Notes under the pieces: model-generated
What the model saw: the letters and a program-made list of their open reading frames with translations, nothing else
Databases searched by the model: none
What the model was told of the DNA's origin: nothing
Part shown: one piece after another, positions 48,529 through 59,158 of the stretch
Numbering within the stretch: position 1 is the stretch's first letter
Layout: every line of letters begins with the position of its first letter
Source of the DNA: Roseibium aggregatum IAM 12614
GTDB taxonomy: Bacteria > Pseudomonadota > Alphaproteobacteria > Rhizobiales > Stappiaceae
Direction: 5' to 3'
Assembly: GCF_000168975.1 (NCBI RefSeq)
Contig: NZ_AAUW01000013.1
Location: 121,947 to 185,946 of the forward strand
Length of the DNA stretch: 64,000 bases
Made by a program: the position numbers and the translations under genes

Positions 48529-49878
48529 TCACTTGCCGATACAGAAGTCCCGGAAGATCACATCGAGCAGATCCTCGACATCGATCCTGCCAGTGATCCG
48601 CCCTAGCGCGTCAGCAGCCTTCCGCAGGTCTTCTGCACGAAGCTCGGCTGGAAGATGATCCATATCCACGGCCGCCCTCAGCCCGGACAGGCAGTCATTG
48701 AGATAGTGGCGGTGCCGCTCCCGGGTTGCCAGCGGCGCTTCCCCCAAGGAAATCGTTTCCTCGGCAAAACGTGTCAAACGGAAAAACAGTGGGTTCATAC
48801 CTTCCACGCTTTTGCTGGAACAAGCAATTTCCTGGGTCGTTCCGGAAGAGTCTTGTTTCGGAAGAGTCTCAAGATCGGCCTTTGTCCGAACCGTCCAGAC
48901 GGGCACGCTGCTGCGCAGATCACTCGGAAGACCGGCACCGGCATCATCATGTTCCACCCCGCCAGGCTCCACGGCCCACAGGATCAGGTCTGCCCCCCGG
49001 CCCCGTTCTTCTGCCCGGCGGATACCTTCCTTCTCAACCACCCCTTCCGTCTGTCGCAGTCCGGCAGTATCGACCAGGGTCACGGGATAACCTGACAAAT
49101 CGAGATGAACCTCGATGACGTCCCGGGTCGTGCCGGCTTCTTCGGTGACGATGGCAACTTCCCGCCCGGCAATGGCATTCAGCAGACTGGACTTGCCGGC
49201 GTTAGGCGCACCCATGAGCACCACCTGGAGGCCTGAACGCAGGCGCTCCCCGCTGCGAGACTTTTCAAGATGCTCCGCGATCTCGGCATGAAGCTGCCTT
49301 GCTTCGGACCAGACCTCATCGGCGACACTGCCCGGTACATCCTCCTCATCGGCAAAATCAAAGTCTGCCTCGATCATAGCCCGCATATGGATGAGGCGCT
49401 TGCGCCAATCGTCATAGAGCTTGCCGAGAGCACCTCCCATCTGACGGACCGCTTGCTTGCGCTGGCTCTCGGTCTCCGCGGCAATGAGATCCGCCAGACC
49501 CTCAACCTCCGTCAGATCCATCCGACCGCGGTCGAATGCGCGGCGGGTGAACTCGCCTGCTTCCGCCGGGCGGCACTGAGGAAACGTGGAGAGCACGGAC
49601 AGGAGACCGGAGACCACGGCACGTCCACCATGGCACTGAAACTCGGCAACATCCTCTCCGGTAAAGCTTGCAGGCCCTTCGAAATAAAGCACCAGGGCCT
49701 CGTCCAGCACATCACCCGTTTCCGGGTGACGCAGCTTGGCCAGCATCGTCTTGCGCGGTTCCGGAACCCTGCCTGCCAACGCCTCGACGATCCCCCTCGT
49801 CTTGGGGCCGGACACCCGGAGCACCGCAACGCCCGAAGGGACTGCTCCACTGGAGAGCGCAAAGATCGTGTCTGCCAT
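48529..49878 (-). CDS. mnmE: tRNA modification GTPase MnmE
   Basis: Partner of MnmG in making the U34 side chain. The 449-residue protein has the N-terminal formyl-THF domain (FALSSGAVPSGVAVLRVSGP), a G domain with MGAPNAGKSSLLNAIAGRE (near residue 223), EEAGTTRDVIEVHLD and DTAGLRQ, and ends in the essential CIGK with the C-terminal Cys intact. It is transcribed toward mnmG, away from the origin. Confidence 0.97.
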   Translation of the reverse strand: MADTIFALSSGAVPSGVAVLRVSGPKTRGIVEALAGRVPEPRKTMLAKLRHPETGDVLDEALVLYFEGPASFTGEDVAEFQCHGGRAVVSGLLSVLSTFPQCRPAEAGEFTRRAFDRGRMDLTEVEGLADLIAAETESQRKQAVRQMGGALGKLYDDWRKRLIHMRAMIEADFDFADEEDVPGSVADEVWSEARQLHAEIAEHLEKSRSGERLRSGLQVVLMGAPNAGKSSLLNAIAGREVAIVTEEAGTTRDVIEVHLDLSGYPVTLVDTAGLRQTEGVVEKEGIRRAEERGRGADLILWAVEPGGVEHDDAGAGLPSDLRSSVPVWTVRTKADLETLPKQDSSGTTQEIACSSKSVEGMNPLFFRLTRFAEETISLGEAPLATRERHRHYLNDCLSGLRAAVDMDHLPAELRAEDLRKAADALGRITGRIDVEDLLDVIFRDFCIGK

Positions 49879-49999
49879 TGGGTTTTCCGGTCCGTCCTGA
49901 AATCGTGGACCGCCTCTTTATCAAGTCTCGCCACCGGGGAAAAGAACCAGTCACGCCGTTCCGCAGCCGAATCGTTGGGATGGCGGTCACGGGTTGCCT

Positions 50000-50013
50000 G
50001 TTTCACGTGAATC
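50000..50013. other. parS-type site 4
   Basis: GTTTCACGTGAATC, the reverse complement of the variant seen at sites 2 and 3. Confidence 0.85.
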
Positions 50014-50267
50014 AATGGCGAACTGACACAACAAGCTGATCCGGCTTTCCTGAACGAACCCGGCACTCAATGACTGCAGCGACACTCTCCCAACATCCGG
50101 ATGAGGAAAGAGGTCACGCATTGAAGATACCAGTCCCTCACGATCCTTCTGCGATACAGAGATTACGCTAGCTCATCCAAAGTCCTTATTCAGAGACTTG
50201 GTATATGGCACCCATTGGTTGGAAGTTGCCCGAAGAGGAATGGGTTCGGTACCGATTCAAAGATAGG

Positions 50268-50281
50268 GATTCACGTGAAAC
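50268..50281. other. parS-type site 5
   Basis: GATTCACGTGAAAC in the gene-free region. Confidence 0.85.
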
Positions 50282-50576
50282 ACATTGGCACAACGCAGAC
50301 ACCGATTGATTGGCGTTCCGGAATTCAGTTCACAAAGGTCCCTGAGCTACCGAAAGCACTCCTGCTACCCCGCACCACCAAACCTCGTTCTGAGAATAGC
50401 CAGGCCCGCACCTCACACGATGAGCAATCTGCTCATGCGTCAGTCCTCCGGCCATCCATCCGCCGCCAGGCCTGACCAATAGATAAGGATGAGAGACGAC
50501 AAAGAGGAAAGTCGCAGGGGATGACTTCGGTGCAACTACGTTCGTGCTCTCGGATCGGACCCGAATCAACCCAGTG

Positions 50577-50590
50577 GATTCACGTGAAAC
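50577..50590. other. parS-type site 6
   Basis: GATTCACGTGAAAC, 44 bases from site 7 and in opposite orientation to it. Confidence 0.85.
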
Positions 50591-50620
50591 AAATTTAAAG
50601 TCCGAACTGACTGCAAGACT

Positions 50621-50634
50621 GTTTCACGTGAATC
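50621..50634. other. parS-type site 7
   Basis: GTTTCACGTGAATC, just downstream of the acetyltransferase gene. Confidence 0.85.
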
Positions 50635-50662
50635 TGGTGATCACAGAAGACTGAACACCCGC

Positions 50663-51238
50663 TCACTTCGCGCTGGACATCCAGTCCGTCCTGGTCAGGC
50701 GATAAAGCACGTGCTTCGCGATCGGATGATCTGCCGGCAGGCTGGGGTGGAGAAAGTCCCCTTCCAGGTCGCGCGTCATGCCGATGCGCTCCATAACCTT
50801 CTGCGAAGGCAGATTATCCGGAATCGTGAAGGCAACGATCTCGTCAAGACCGATGGTTTCAAATCCGAATCGAAGCCACTCCCGAGCAGCCTCGCTTGCA
50901 TAGCCCTTTCCCCAGGCAGACCGTTTCAGACGCCAGCCGATCTCAACGCATGGATCAAATGGCAGGGGTGCTGCATAGGCCGGTACGTTCAGACCGACGA
51001 AGCCCAGAAATTCTCCCGTCGCCTTCACTTCGACCGGTGCCATGCTGAACCCGTCTTTCACTGTCTTTTCCCTGCAACGGGAAACCAGCAGGTCAGACTT
51101 CTCTCGCGTCAGCACCTCCGGGAAAAACCTCATGACCTCAGGGTCTGCACAGAGCTCCGCAAACGGTTCCAAGTCGTCCTCCCGCCAGGGTCGCAGCAGA
51201 AGGCGGTCTGTTTCCAGCAAAAAAGAAGCATCAGGCAT
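50663..51238 (-). CDS. GNAT family N-acetyltransferase (RimJ/RimL type)
   Basis: A 191-residue acetyl-CoA-dependent acetyltransferase. It begins LETDRLLLRPWREDDLEPFAELCADPEVMRF, the usual RimJ-like opening, and has the CoA-binding region GWRLKRSAWGKGYASEAAREWL (near residue 105) and VAFTIPDNLPSQKVMERIGM. The acceptor is unknown. It is flanked by parS-type sites on both sides, and rho lies upstream on the same strand. Confidence 0.92.
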   Translation of the reverse strand: MPDASFLLETDRLLLRPWREDDLEPFAELCADPEVMRFFPEVLTREKSDLLVSRCREKTVKDGFSMAPVEVKATGEFLGFVGLNVPAYAAPLPFDPCVEIGWRLKRSAWGKGYASEAAREWLRFGFETIGLDEIVAFTIPDNLPSQKVMERIGMTRDLEGDFLHPSLPADHPIAKHVLYRLTRTDWMSSAK

Positions 51239-51267
51239 CAGATCGGGTCCGATTCAACAAGTGGCAG

Positions 51268-51281
51268 GATTCACGTGAAAC
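51268..51281. other. parS-type site 8
   Basis: GATTCACGTGAAAC between the acetyltransferase start and the rho terminator. Confidence 0.85.
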
Positions 51282-51315
51282 ACGGTGGCGGGGCGTTCAA
51301 ATATTAACAAAAAGT

Positions 51316-51346
51316 AAAGGCGCGAACCCATGCGAGCCGCGCCTTT
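51316..51346 (-). terminator. Rho-independent terminator after rho
   Basis: AAAGGCGCG and CGCGCCTTT form a 9-bp stem with a 13-base loop. Read leftward it is followed by a T-rich stretch. Confidence 0.75.
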
Positions 51347-51370
51347 GAATAGAACCCGATCTGTTTGAGA

Positions 51371-52636
51371 TCAAGTGTTCATGCTGTCGAAGAAATCGTC
51401 GTTGGACTTGGTCTGCTTGAGCTTGTCGAGCAGGAACTCGATCGCATCGACCGTACCCATTGGGTTGAGGATCCGGCGCAGCACGAAAGTCTTCTTGAGA
51501 CGTTCGGCCGGAACCAGCAGCTCTTCCTTACGCGTACCGGAGCGTTGGATATCGATGGCCGGGTAAACACGCTTGTCGGAAATCTTGCGGTCCAGGATGA
51601 TTTCGGAGTTACCCGTACCCTTGAACTCTTCGAAGATGACTTCGTCCATGCGGCTGCCGGTATCGATCAGCGCGGTAGCGATGATGGTCAGCGACCCGCC
51701 CTCTTCGATGTTACGGGCAGCACCGAAGAAGCGCTTCGGCCGCTGCAGGGCGTTGGCGTCCACACCACCGGTAAGCACCTTGCCCGAAGACGGCACGACG
51801 GTGTTGTACGCACGTCCGAGACGCGTGATGGAGTCTAGCAGGATGACGACATCGCGGCCATGTTCGGTCAGGCGCTTGGCCTTCTCGATCACCATTTCGG
51901 CAACCTGGACGTGGCGGGCGGCTGGTTCATCGAACGTGGAGGAAACCACTTCGCCGTCGACAGTCCGCTGCATGTCGGTCACTTCTTCCGGTCGCTCATC
52001 GATCAGAAGAACGATCAGATAACATTCCGGGTGATTGGTGGTGATGGACTTTGCGATGTTTTGCAGAAACACCGTTTTACCGGTGCGCGGCGGCGCGGTG
52101 ATCAGAGCGCGCTGGCCTTTGCCGAGAGGCGCCACCAGGTCGATAACCCGGGAGGAAAGATCCTTGATGGTCGGATCTTCGATCTCCATCCGGAAGCGTT
52201 CATCCGGATAAAGCGGCGTCAGGTTGTCGAAGTGAACCTTGTGCCGGGCCTTGTCCGGATCCTCGAAATTGATTGTGTTGACCTTGAGAAGGGCAAAATA
52301 CCGTTCGCCCTCTTTCGGGCTGCGGATCTGGCCTTCAACGGTGTCCCCTGTCCGCAGCGAAAAGCGGCGGATCTGCGAGGGCGAGACGTAGATATCGTCC
52401 GGGCCCGGCAGATAGTTCGCATCGGGAGACCGGAGAAAGCCGAAGCCGTCCTGTAGGACTTCAACGACGCCTTCGCCGATAATCTCCACATCCTGAGCAG
52501 CTAGGTTCTTCAGGATTGCGAACATCAGCTCCTGCTTGCGCATGGTGCTGGCGTTTTCGACTTCAAGCTCCTCGGCAGTTTGGAGCAGCTCTGTCGGTGT
52601 TTTTAGTTTTAGGTCTTTGAGTTTCATTTCCCGCAT
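51371..52636 (-). CDS. rho: Transcription termination factor Rho
   Basis: The hexameric RNA helicase that ends transcription. The 421-residue protein has the N-terminal Rho domain ([24 protein letters not shown]), the cold-shock-like RNA-binding fold ([32 protein letters not shown]), Walker [18 protein letters not shown] (near residue 183), [13 protein letters not shown] and the Q/R-loop region. The chosen start has an in-frame Met three codons later as an alternative (MREMKLKD). Confidence 0.97.
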   Translation of the reverse strand: MREMKLKDLKLKTPTELLQTAEELEVENASTMRKQELMFAILKNLAAQDVEIIGEGVVEVLQDGFGFLRSPDANYLPGPDDIYVSPSQIRRFSLRTGDTVEGQIRSPKEGERYFALLKVNTINFEDPDKARHKVHFDNLTPLYPDERFRMEIEDPTIKDLSSRVIDLVAPLGKGQRALITAPPRTGKTVFLQNIAKSITTNHPECYLIVLLIDERPEEVTDMQRTVDGEVVSSTFDEPAARHVQVAEMVIEKAKRLTEHGRDVVILLDSITRLGRAYNTVVPSSGKVLTGGVDANALQRPKRFFGAARNIEEGGSLTIIATALIDTGSRMDEVIFEEFKGTGNSEIILDRKISDKRVYPAIDIQRSGTRKEELLVPAERLKKTFVLRRILNPMGTVDAIEFLLDKLKQTKSNDDFFDSMNT

Positions 52637-52936
52637 CGAGTTGGGGTCTTTTTTTAAGTTGTTATGGATTTAGGTTTGGAAAGGTCATTCTGCGCCGGAT
52701 GGATGGGTCGGCCAGAAGATATCTGAGAGACTTTTAGACGTGTCCAGATTGTACGGCGACTGCGGAGCGATTGAAAACAAACACTGTGCCGTATGAAGAT
52801 GGGCGAAAGATACGTTGATTTGCAATAAAGCGCAAGCCCGGAATTCTGCCAGTTTTTTAGGCCGCATCTAGAATTCGGAAGATGAAAAATGACAGCCGCG
52901 GGTTCGCGGCCGTCTTCGCTGCCTGTTTTTCGCCGC
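52637..52936. other. Upstream region of rho and downstream region of hemJ
   Basis: A 300-base gap. The part next to rho is AT-rich and should hold its promoter. A terminator-like hairpin for hemJ lies at its right end. No gene seen. Confidence 0.55.
52881..52910 (-). terminator. Terminator-like hairpin after hemJ
   Basis: GCCGCG and CGCGGC pair around a 4-base GGTT loop. Read leftward the stem is followed after four bases by a run of five T, 27 bases after the hemJ stop. Confidence 0.6.
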
Positions 52937-53365
52937 TTAAAACGGTTTGACGATCACAAAGATGACGATTCCGATCATCAGCACAGTCGGAACTTCGTTG
53001 AGTATCCGGTAGTAACGCTGCGACTTTTTGTTCTCATCCCTGGCGAATTTCTTCACACAGCTACTCAGATGGCCATGAACGCCGGACATGAGCAGGACAA
53101 AGGTGAACTTCGCGTGGAACCAGCCATCCTGCCAGGCCCGAAGTTCCCAGGCGAGCCACAGACCAAACACCCAGGACGCGATCATGGCCGGGTTTATGAT
53201 CGCCTTGAGCAACCGCCGTTCCATGATCTTGAAGGTCTCGGACTGCTCCGATCCGACTTCCGTGGCTGCGTGATAAACGAACAGCCGCGGCAGATAGAGC
53301 ATACCGGCCATCCAGGCGATGATCGAAATGACGTGGAGAGCCTTGATCCAGAGAAAGAGATCCAT
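52937..53365 (-). CDS. hemJ: Protoporphyrinogen IX oxidase HemJ
   Basis: Oxidises protoporphyrinogen IX to protoporphyrin IX in heme synthesis. The 142-residue membrane protein has about four helices. It has the conserved opening WIKALHVISIIAWMAGMLYLPRLFVYH, with the His that binds heme, and a later KAIINPAMIASWVFGLWLAW and FHAKFTFVLLMSGVHGHLS with a conserved Lys. The ATG at 53365 is 4 bases after the hemE stop, so the two heme genes are coupled. Confidence 0.93.
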   Translation of the reverse strand: MDLFLWIKALHVISIIAWMAGMLYLPRLFVYHAATEVGSEQSETFKIMERRLLKAIINPAMIASWVFGLWLAWELRAWQDGWFHAKFTFVLLMSGVHGHLSSCVKKFARDENKKSQRYYRILNEVPTVLMIGIVIFVIVKPF

Positions 53366-53369
53366 GTGC

Positions 53370-54398
53370 TTATCCCTTTCTGACCAACTCGACCATGCGG
53401 GCGACGTTGTCCGGATCCGCATCCGGCGTCACGCCATGGCCGAGGTTGAACACCAGCGGCCCCTTGTCGAAGGTGTTCAGGATATGGGCAACGCCCTCTT
53501 CCAGCGCCTTGCCGCCGGCCACCAGCCGCATCGGGTCGAGATTGCCCTGGATCGGAACCTTCTTCTGAATGTCGAGTGCCACCTGGTCGGGCGCTGTCCA
53601 GTCGAAGCCGACCGCATCGACGCCCGTTCCTTCCACAAAGGCCATCATCCGTGCCGAGGACGCTTTCGGAAAGCCGATGATCTTCGCATCCGGCCGCACG
53701 GCGCGGACACCGTCCACGATCCGCCGGGTTGGTTCGATCGACCAGCGTTTGAACCCGGCTTCATCCAGAACGCCGGCCCAGGTGTCGAAAATCTGAACCG
53801 CGTCCGCACCTGCCTCGAGCTGGCGGATGAGATAGCGGATCGAAGCGGTGACGAGCTGATCGATGAACCGCTGCATCAGATCGGGATCGCGATAGGCCCC
53901 TACACGGGCAGCAACCTGATCCTGGGTGGTGTGACCGGCAACAGAATAGCAGGCAACGGTCCAGGGAGCGCCGCAGAAGCCCAGCAGGGTCGTTGCCTGT
54001 GGCAGCTCCGCTCGCAGACGGGAAACCGTCTCTATGACCGGTTTGAGGTGATCCTCGGCCCGCTCCTGTTCCAGACGATCCAGGAGATCGGAAGACAGGG
54101 GTTCCAGAACCGGACCACGTCCTTCTTCAAAACGAACCGGATAGCCGATGGCGTCCGGCACGACGAAGATGTCGGAAAACAGAATGCTTGCATCAAAACC
54201 ATACCGGCGGATCGGCTGGAGAGTGACTTCTGTGGCCAGGTCGGGCGAATAGCAGAACTCCAGGAAGTTGGCCGCCTTTGAGCGTACTTCGCGGTATTCG
54301 GGAAGATAGCGCCCGGCCTGACGCATCATCCAGACGGGCGGCGGCCAGAGCTTCTCTCCGGAGAGTACCCGCATCACGGACCTGTCTTGGGATTTCAT
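53370..54398 (-). CDS. hemE: Uroporphyrinogen decarboxylase
   Basis: Decarboxylates uroporphyrinogen III to coproporphyrinogen III. The 342-residue protein has the signature WMMRQAGRYLPEYREVR (residues about 23-39), LGFCGAPWTVACYSVAG and GVTPDADPDNV near the end. The ATG at 54398 gives the standard N-terminus (PVWMMRQ near residue 21); the longer frame crosses the origin region. In alphaproteobacteria hemE commonly borders the chromosome origin. Confidence 0.97.
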   Translation of the reverse strand: MKSQDRSVMRVLSGEKLWPPPVWMMRQAGRYLPEYREVRSKAANFLEFCYSPDLATEVTLQPIRRYGFDASILFSDIFVVPDAIGYPVRFEEGRGPVLEPLSSDLLDRLEQERAEDHLKPVIETVSRLRAELPQATTLLGFCGAPWTVACYSVAGHTTQDQVAARVGAYRDPDLMQRFIDQLVTASIRYLIRQLEAGADAVQIFDTWAGVLDEAGFKRWSIEPTRRIVDGVRAVRPDAKIIGFPKASSARMMAFVEGTGVDAVGFDWTAPDQVALDIQKKVPIQGNLDPMRLVAGGKALEEGVAHILNTFDKGPLVFNLGHGVTPDADPDNVARMVELVRKG

Positions 54399-54822
54399 GA
54401 GGTCGCCTTTCCCACATTTCAAATCAATAAAGATTCTTATTTTGAATCTGTTTTTTCTGTTTAAGCGTGGATTACCGGGATCATTTTCTATCCACAATCC
54501 ATCAGCCCGATTTTCTGAGCGGGATAAAATCCGCAACTTGTTAAGCAGATTTCCTCCCCAGGAGTCGATAACAGGATTACGAATTGAATTACAATCACTT
54601 GTCCGCTTGTTTACGTTTCGTTAAGAATTTGGACGGCAGTGGACAATCTGTCGATATGTCACAGCGCCGTTGTGAATCCACATCCATTCACAACCGTTTC
54701 GGCATCAGTTTCCGCTCGTTTAAGCATTGTTAATAAATTCGGCTGAGCGGGCATAAACTTCGTGCTAGGCACGAGGTGGCAGACATCTTACCCAAATCAT
54801 CAACAGCCCTGGGGATGACAAC
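54399..54822. other. Probable chromosomal replication origin (oriC)
   Basis: An AT-rich, gene-free 424-base region between divergent hemE and ppsR. In Caulobacter and rhizobia the origin lies next to hemE. A DnaA-box-like CTATCCACA lies at 54488-54496 (one mismatch to TTATCCACA), with weaker ones at 54466-54474 (CGTGGATTA, reverse) and 54674-54682 (GAATCCACA). An AT-rich stretch at 54415-54465 could be the unwinding element. TTAA-N6-TTAA at 54720-54733 resembles a CtrA site but has one base too few in the spacer. Gene direction switches here, and parS sites lie on both sides. Confidence 0.8.
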
Positions 54823-55683
54823 GTGAACAAGTCGAGACACTACTTCCACCTCCATCTCGTGTCCGACTCTACCGGCGAAACGCTGATGACTGTGGCCCGC
54901 GCTGCAACGGTTCAGTACGAGAATGTTCAGGAAATCGAGCATGTCTATCCGCTGGTGCGCTCGCAAAAACAGCTCGACCGGGTCATTTCCGAAATCGAGA
55001 AAGCGCCCGGTATCGTGCTTTATACCCTGGTCGATGTCGAGATCGCCGGACGGCTGGAACTGAAGTGCCGCGAACTGGGTGTGCCCTTCATCAATATCCT
55101 GGATCCGGTCTTTGCAGTCTTCCAATCCTATCTCAATGTCACGCAGACCCGCCGGGTCGGCGGACAGCATGAACTGGATGCGGAATATTTTCGCCGCATG
55201 GAAGCCCTTAATTACACGATGCTGCATGACGACGGTCAGGTCTGGGACGATCTGGAATCCGCCGATATCGTGCTGATCGGAATTTCGCGAACGTCCAAGA
55301 CACCAACCTGCATCTATCTCGCCAACCGGGGCATCAAGGCGGCAAACGTGCCTCTGGTGCCGGGCATTCCCCTGCCGGAGCATGTCAAGAAACTGAAGCA
55401 GCCGATGATTGTCGGATTGATCGCCTCCGCCGAACGTATCCAGCAGATCCGGCGCAACCGGGTGCTGTCGCTGAATTCGGAAGGCTATAACGACACTTAT
55501 GTCGACCGGAAGGAAATCTCTCAGGAGATCAACATGACCCGCAGGCTCTGCACCGAAAATGAGTGGCCACTGATCGATGTCACGCGCCGCTCCGTGGAGG
55601 AGACGGCTGCGGAAATCCTGACCCTTTTCAAGGACTATAAATCAGGGCAGGAAGGTGCACCGGAAACCGGACGCGCCCGATAA
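54823..55683 (+). CDS. ppsR: Pyruvate, phosphate dikinase / PEP synthase regulatory protein
   Basis: A bifunctional DUF299 kinase/pyrophosphorylase of 286 residues that switches PPDK or PEP synthase off by ADP-dependent phosphorylation and on by phosphorolysis. The opening [26 protein letters not shown] segment and the late P-loop-type [19 protein letters not shown] (near residue 150) are diagnostic. It starts with GTG and is first in the ppsR-maf-aroE-coaE row leaving the origin. The pps/ppdK target lies elsewhere. Confidence 0.95.
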   Translation: MNKSRHYFHLHLVSDSTGETLMTVARAATVQYENVQEIEHVYPLVRSQKQLDRVISEIEKAPGIVLYTLVDVEIAGRLELKCRELGVPFINILDPVFAVFQSYLNVTQTRRVGGQHELDAEYFRRMEALNYTMLHDDGQVWDDLESADIVLIGISRTSKTPTCIYLANRGIKAANVPLVPGIPLPEHVKKLKQPMIVGLIASAERIQQIRRNRVLSLNSEGYNDTYVDRKEISQEINMTRRLCTENEWPLIDVTRRSVEETAAEILTLFKDYKSGQEGAPETGRAR

Positions 55684-55694
55684 AAAGCAAAGGG

Positions 55695-56294
55695 ATGGAA
55701 ATGGCACTTGTCTTGGCAAGCGGAAGCAGGATCCGCGCTGACCTTCTGAAAAATGCAGGGCTCAACTTCGAAATTGACCCGGCCGACGTTGACGAGCGCG
55801 CGGTGGAAGCGCCGCTCCTGGAATCCGGGTTTCCCCCGGAAGATCTGGCAAGTGTGCTTGCGGAAGCCAAGGCGAACGATGTCAGTGGCCGCCGTTCGGG
55901 CGATCTTGTCATCGGCGCGGACCAGATCCTGGCGTTCGAAGGCGAACGACGCACCAAACCGGACGATATGGAGGCTGCCCGCCGGCAATTGCTTGCTTTT
56001 TCCGGCAAGACCCACGAATTGCATTCCGCTGTCGTGCTGTCGCAAAACGGAAACGCAATCTGGCGTCACGTCTCCACGGCCCGCCTGACCATGCGCGACC
56101 TCAGCCCCGCCTTCATTGGCCATTACCTTGCGGCGGCCGGTCAGGAAGTGCTCTCCAGCGTTGGCGCCTATCAGCTCGAAAACCTCGGCGTGCAGCTTTT
56201 TGAGAAGATTGACGGCGACTATTTCACCATTCTGGGCCTGCCGCTTCTGCCGCTTCTGGAAGAACTGCGCCACCTGAAGGTGATCGAAACATGA
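55695..56294 (+). CDS. maf: Maf family nucleotide pyrophosphatase
   Basis: A house-cleaning nucleoside triphosphate pyrophosphatase (199 residues). The family start [18 protein letters not shown], the Glu-rich [10 protein letters not shown] segment, [11 protein letters not shown] and the [14 protein letters not shown] region are seen. Subclass (dTTP/UTP or 7-methyl-GTP type) cannot be fixed from these. It overlaps aroE by four bases. Confidence 0.93.
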   Translation: MEMALVLASGSRIRADLLKNAGLNFEIDPADVDERAVEAPLLESGFPPEDLASVLAEAKANDVSGRRSGDLVIGADQILAFEGERRTKPDDMEAARRQLLAFSGKTHELHSAVVLSQNGNAIWRHVSTARLTMRDLSPAFIGHYLAAAGQEVLSSVGAYQLENLGVQLFEKIDGDYFTILGLPLLPLLEELRHLKVIET

Positions 56295-57139
56295 GCGGGT
56301 CTGTGAAAAAGGCCGCCATCACCGGTCATCCTGTCACGCATTCCCGCTCTCCCCTGGTCCATGGCTACTGGCTGAAGAAACACGGCATCGAAGGTGAATA
56401 TGGCCGTATCGATGTTCCGCCGGAAACCGCCGAGGACTTCTACCGGAATTTCGCCGCTTCCGGTCTTTCGGGCGCCAATGTCACCGTTCCCAACAAGGAG
56501 GTCGCGGCGGCTGCCTGTGGCTGGCTGGACGATGCCGCGAAATCCATGGGCGCTGCCAACACGATCTGGCTGGACGAAAACGGCCGCCTGTGCGGGGCCA
56601 ACACGGATGGGCTCGGCTTTCTGGGCAATCTCGATCAACTCGCGCCCGGCTGGGACGTTTCACGTGAATCTGCCGTGGTCCTGGGCGCAGGCGGGGCTGC
56701 GCGTGCCGTCGTGTGGGCATTGCTTTCCCGAAAATTCACAACAGTGCATATCGTCAACCGGACATTCGAAAAAGCAAAAGCCATTGCCGATAAGTTTGGC
56801 TCCGGAACGATTGCTCATGAATGGGATAAGCTGGGGACAGTGCTTGAACAAGCTGAACTGCTGGTCAACACCACCTCGCTCGGCATGACCGGAAAAGCGC
56901 CGCTGGAAATCGATCTGGCACCGTTGCCGAAAAGCGCTCTGGTCACCGACGCGGTCTATGCACCGCTTGAAACCGATCTCTTGCGCAGGGCAAGGGAACG
57001 AGGCAACCAGACTGTGGACGGCCTCGGCATGTTGCTGCACCAGGCGGTTCCGGCTTTCGAGCGCTGGTTCGGTGTTCACCCGGAAGTGGATGACACGCTT
57101 CGCAGTCTCATTCTCGAAGATCTTGGAGTAACCGCGTGA
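56291..57139 (+). CDS. aroE: Shikimate dehydrogenase
   Basis: Reduces 3-dehydroshikimate to shikimate with NADPH. The 282-residue protein has the shikimate-binding [15 protein letters not shown] (near residue 18), [15 protein letters not shown] with the catalytic Lys (near residue 68), the NADP motif [14 protein letters not shown] and [16 protein letters not shown]. It overlaps both neighbours by four bases. A parS-type site sits within it, coding Val-Ser-Arg-Glu at about residue 123. Confidence 0.96.
   Translation: MSGSVKKAAITGHPVTHSRSPLVHGYWLKKHGIEGEYGRIDVPPETAEDFYRNFAASGLSGANVTVPNKEVAAAACGWLDDAAKSMGAANTIWLDENGRLCGANTDGLGFLGNLDQLAPGWDVSRESAVVLGAGGAARAVVWALLSRKFTTVHIVNRTFEKAKAIADKFGSGTIAHEWDKLGTVLEQAELLVNTTSLGMTGKAPLEIDLAPLPKSALVTDAVYAPLETDLLRRARERGNQTVDGLGMLLHQAVPAFERWFGVHPEVDDTLRSLILEDLGVTA
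56657..56670. other. parS-type site 9
   Basis: GTTTCACGTGAATC inside aroE, the only parS-type site to the right of the origin gap in this window. Confidence 0.8.
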
Positions 57140-57723
57140 TCCGCATCGGCCTCACCGGGTCCATTGGTATGGGGAAATCCACGACGGCGAAAATGTTTGC
57201 TGCCGAAGGTATTCCCGTTCACGACGCCGACGCCACGGTCCACGCGCTCTATTCGGGCCGCGCCGCCCCGCTGATCGAGGCTTCCTTTCCCGGCACGGTG
57301 ACGGACGGCAAGGTCGATCGCACGCGGCTTTCCCCGCATGTGCTCGGTAAGCCCGAAGCCATGAAAAAACTCGAAGCCATCGTTCACCCCCTGGTGCGTG
57401 AGGAGGAGCAGCTCTTTCTGCAACGCGCCCGGGCGGACCACCGGCGTATCGTCATGCTGGATATCCCGCTGCTGTTCGAAACCGGCGGCGAGGCCCGTGT
57501 CGATGCCGTTGTCGTTGTCACGGCGGATGCCGACATCCAGCGGGACCGCGTCCTCGCCCGGCCTGGCATGACCGAAGACCGGTTCGAGGCGATCCTCGCC
57601 AAGCAGATGCCAGACGCCGAAAAACGCCGCCGTGCGCATTTTCTCGTCGACACGGGCAAGGGCATGGAACCGGCAAAACGCCAGGTCCGGGCGATCCTGA
57701 ACGCTTTGGCCGCCGCAGGGTGA
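57136..57723 (+). CDS. coaE: Dephospho-CoA kinase
   Basis: The last step of CoA synthesis. The 195-residue kinase starts [24 protein letters not shown] with its P-loop, followed by [12 protein letters not shown] and the [23 protein letters not shown] segment near residue 115. It starts with GTG overlapping the aroE stop. In related genomes dnaQ follows directly; here an insertion element lies between. Confidence 0.95.
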   Translation: MIRIGLTGSIGMGKSTTAKMFAAEGIPVHDADATVHALYSGRAAPLIEASFPGTVTDGKVDRTRLSPHVLGKPEAMKKLEAIVHPLVREEEQLFLQRARADHRRIVMLDIPLLFETGGEARVDAVVVVTADADIQRDRVLARPGMTEDRFEAILAKQMPDAEKRRRAHFLVDTGKGMEPAKRQVRAILNALAAAG

Positions 57724-57768
57724 CGTCTCTCTGATTCCCTTTTGCACCGAAGGTTTTTTCAACTTCCC

Positions 57769-57842
57769 CCTCATCCTGAGGAGGGCCTAAAGGGCCCGTC
57801 TCGAAGGATGGGCGGCATACTCTCGAGCGAGTGGCCCATCCT
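57769..57842. repeat. Dispersed palindromic repeat, copy 3: left arm and loop, split by IS110
   Basis: The core CCTCATCCTGAGGA is followed by an inner arm CGTCTCGAAGGATGGGC (57797-57813), a 19-base centre and the start of the opposite arm, GGCCCATCCT, where the insertion element begins. The opposite arm resumes at 58979. Its inner arm still carries an unoccupied copy of the element's target site on the minus strand (57800-57811). Confidence 0.8.
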
Positions 57843-57865
57843 TATCTGTTGAGATTTGATTAGAT

Positions 57866-58967
<1,102 letters not shown>

Positions 58968-58978
58968 AAACATGGTTG

Positions 58979-59018
58979 CTTCGAGACGCCCGGCATTGCC
59001 GGGCTCCTCAGGATGAGG
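58979..59018. repeat. Dispersed palindromic repeat, copy 3: right arm after IS110
   Basis: CTTCGAGACG leads into a small CCCGGC-ATT-GCCGGG hairpin and then the core TCCTCAGGATGAGG. This is the inverted partner of the arm at 57769-57813. A short C/A-rich run (about 59050-59085) follows before dnaQ and shows no other structure. Confidence 0.8.
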
Positions 59019-59158
59019 TAATGCGCGGGAATTGGCGCTTGCTCAGAAAAGAAAAACCCAGAACCCCAAAACCCCAGAACACCGGGGAAAACCGCGCGCA
59101 AGCCTTGCCACTCACCCTGCAAGCTGCACAGTAAATCCGTAAGACCAAAGGCGGAAAA

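Larger units (their letters stand above)
49879..50662. other. Centromere-like parS cluster, apparently non-coding
   Basis: A gap of 784 bases between mnmE and the acetyltransferase, holding four parS-type sites. Short open frames exist here (for example around 50215-50475), but none resembles a protein and base composition is lower in GC than nearby genes. This is probably a ParB-loading region kept free of genes. Confidence 0.7.

Noticed and set aside
50215..50475. Open frame of 86 codons in the parS-rich gap
   Set aside because: No protein-like pattern, no good ribosome-binding site, and it runs over a parS-type site.
59050..59085. C/A-rich run with near-repeats before dnaQ
   Set aside because: Short and imperfect; not a satellite, CRISPR or defined site.
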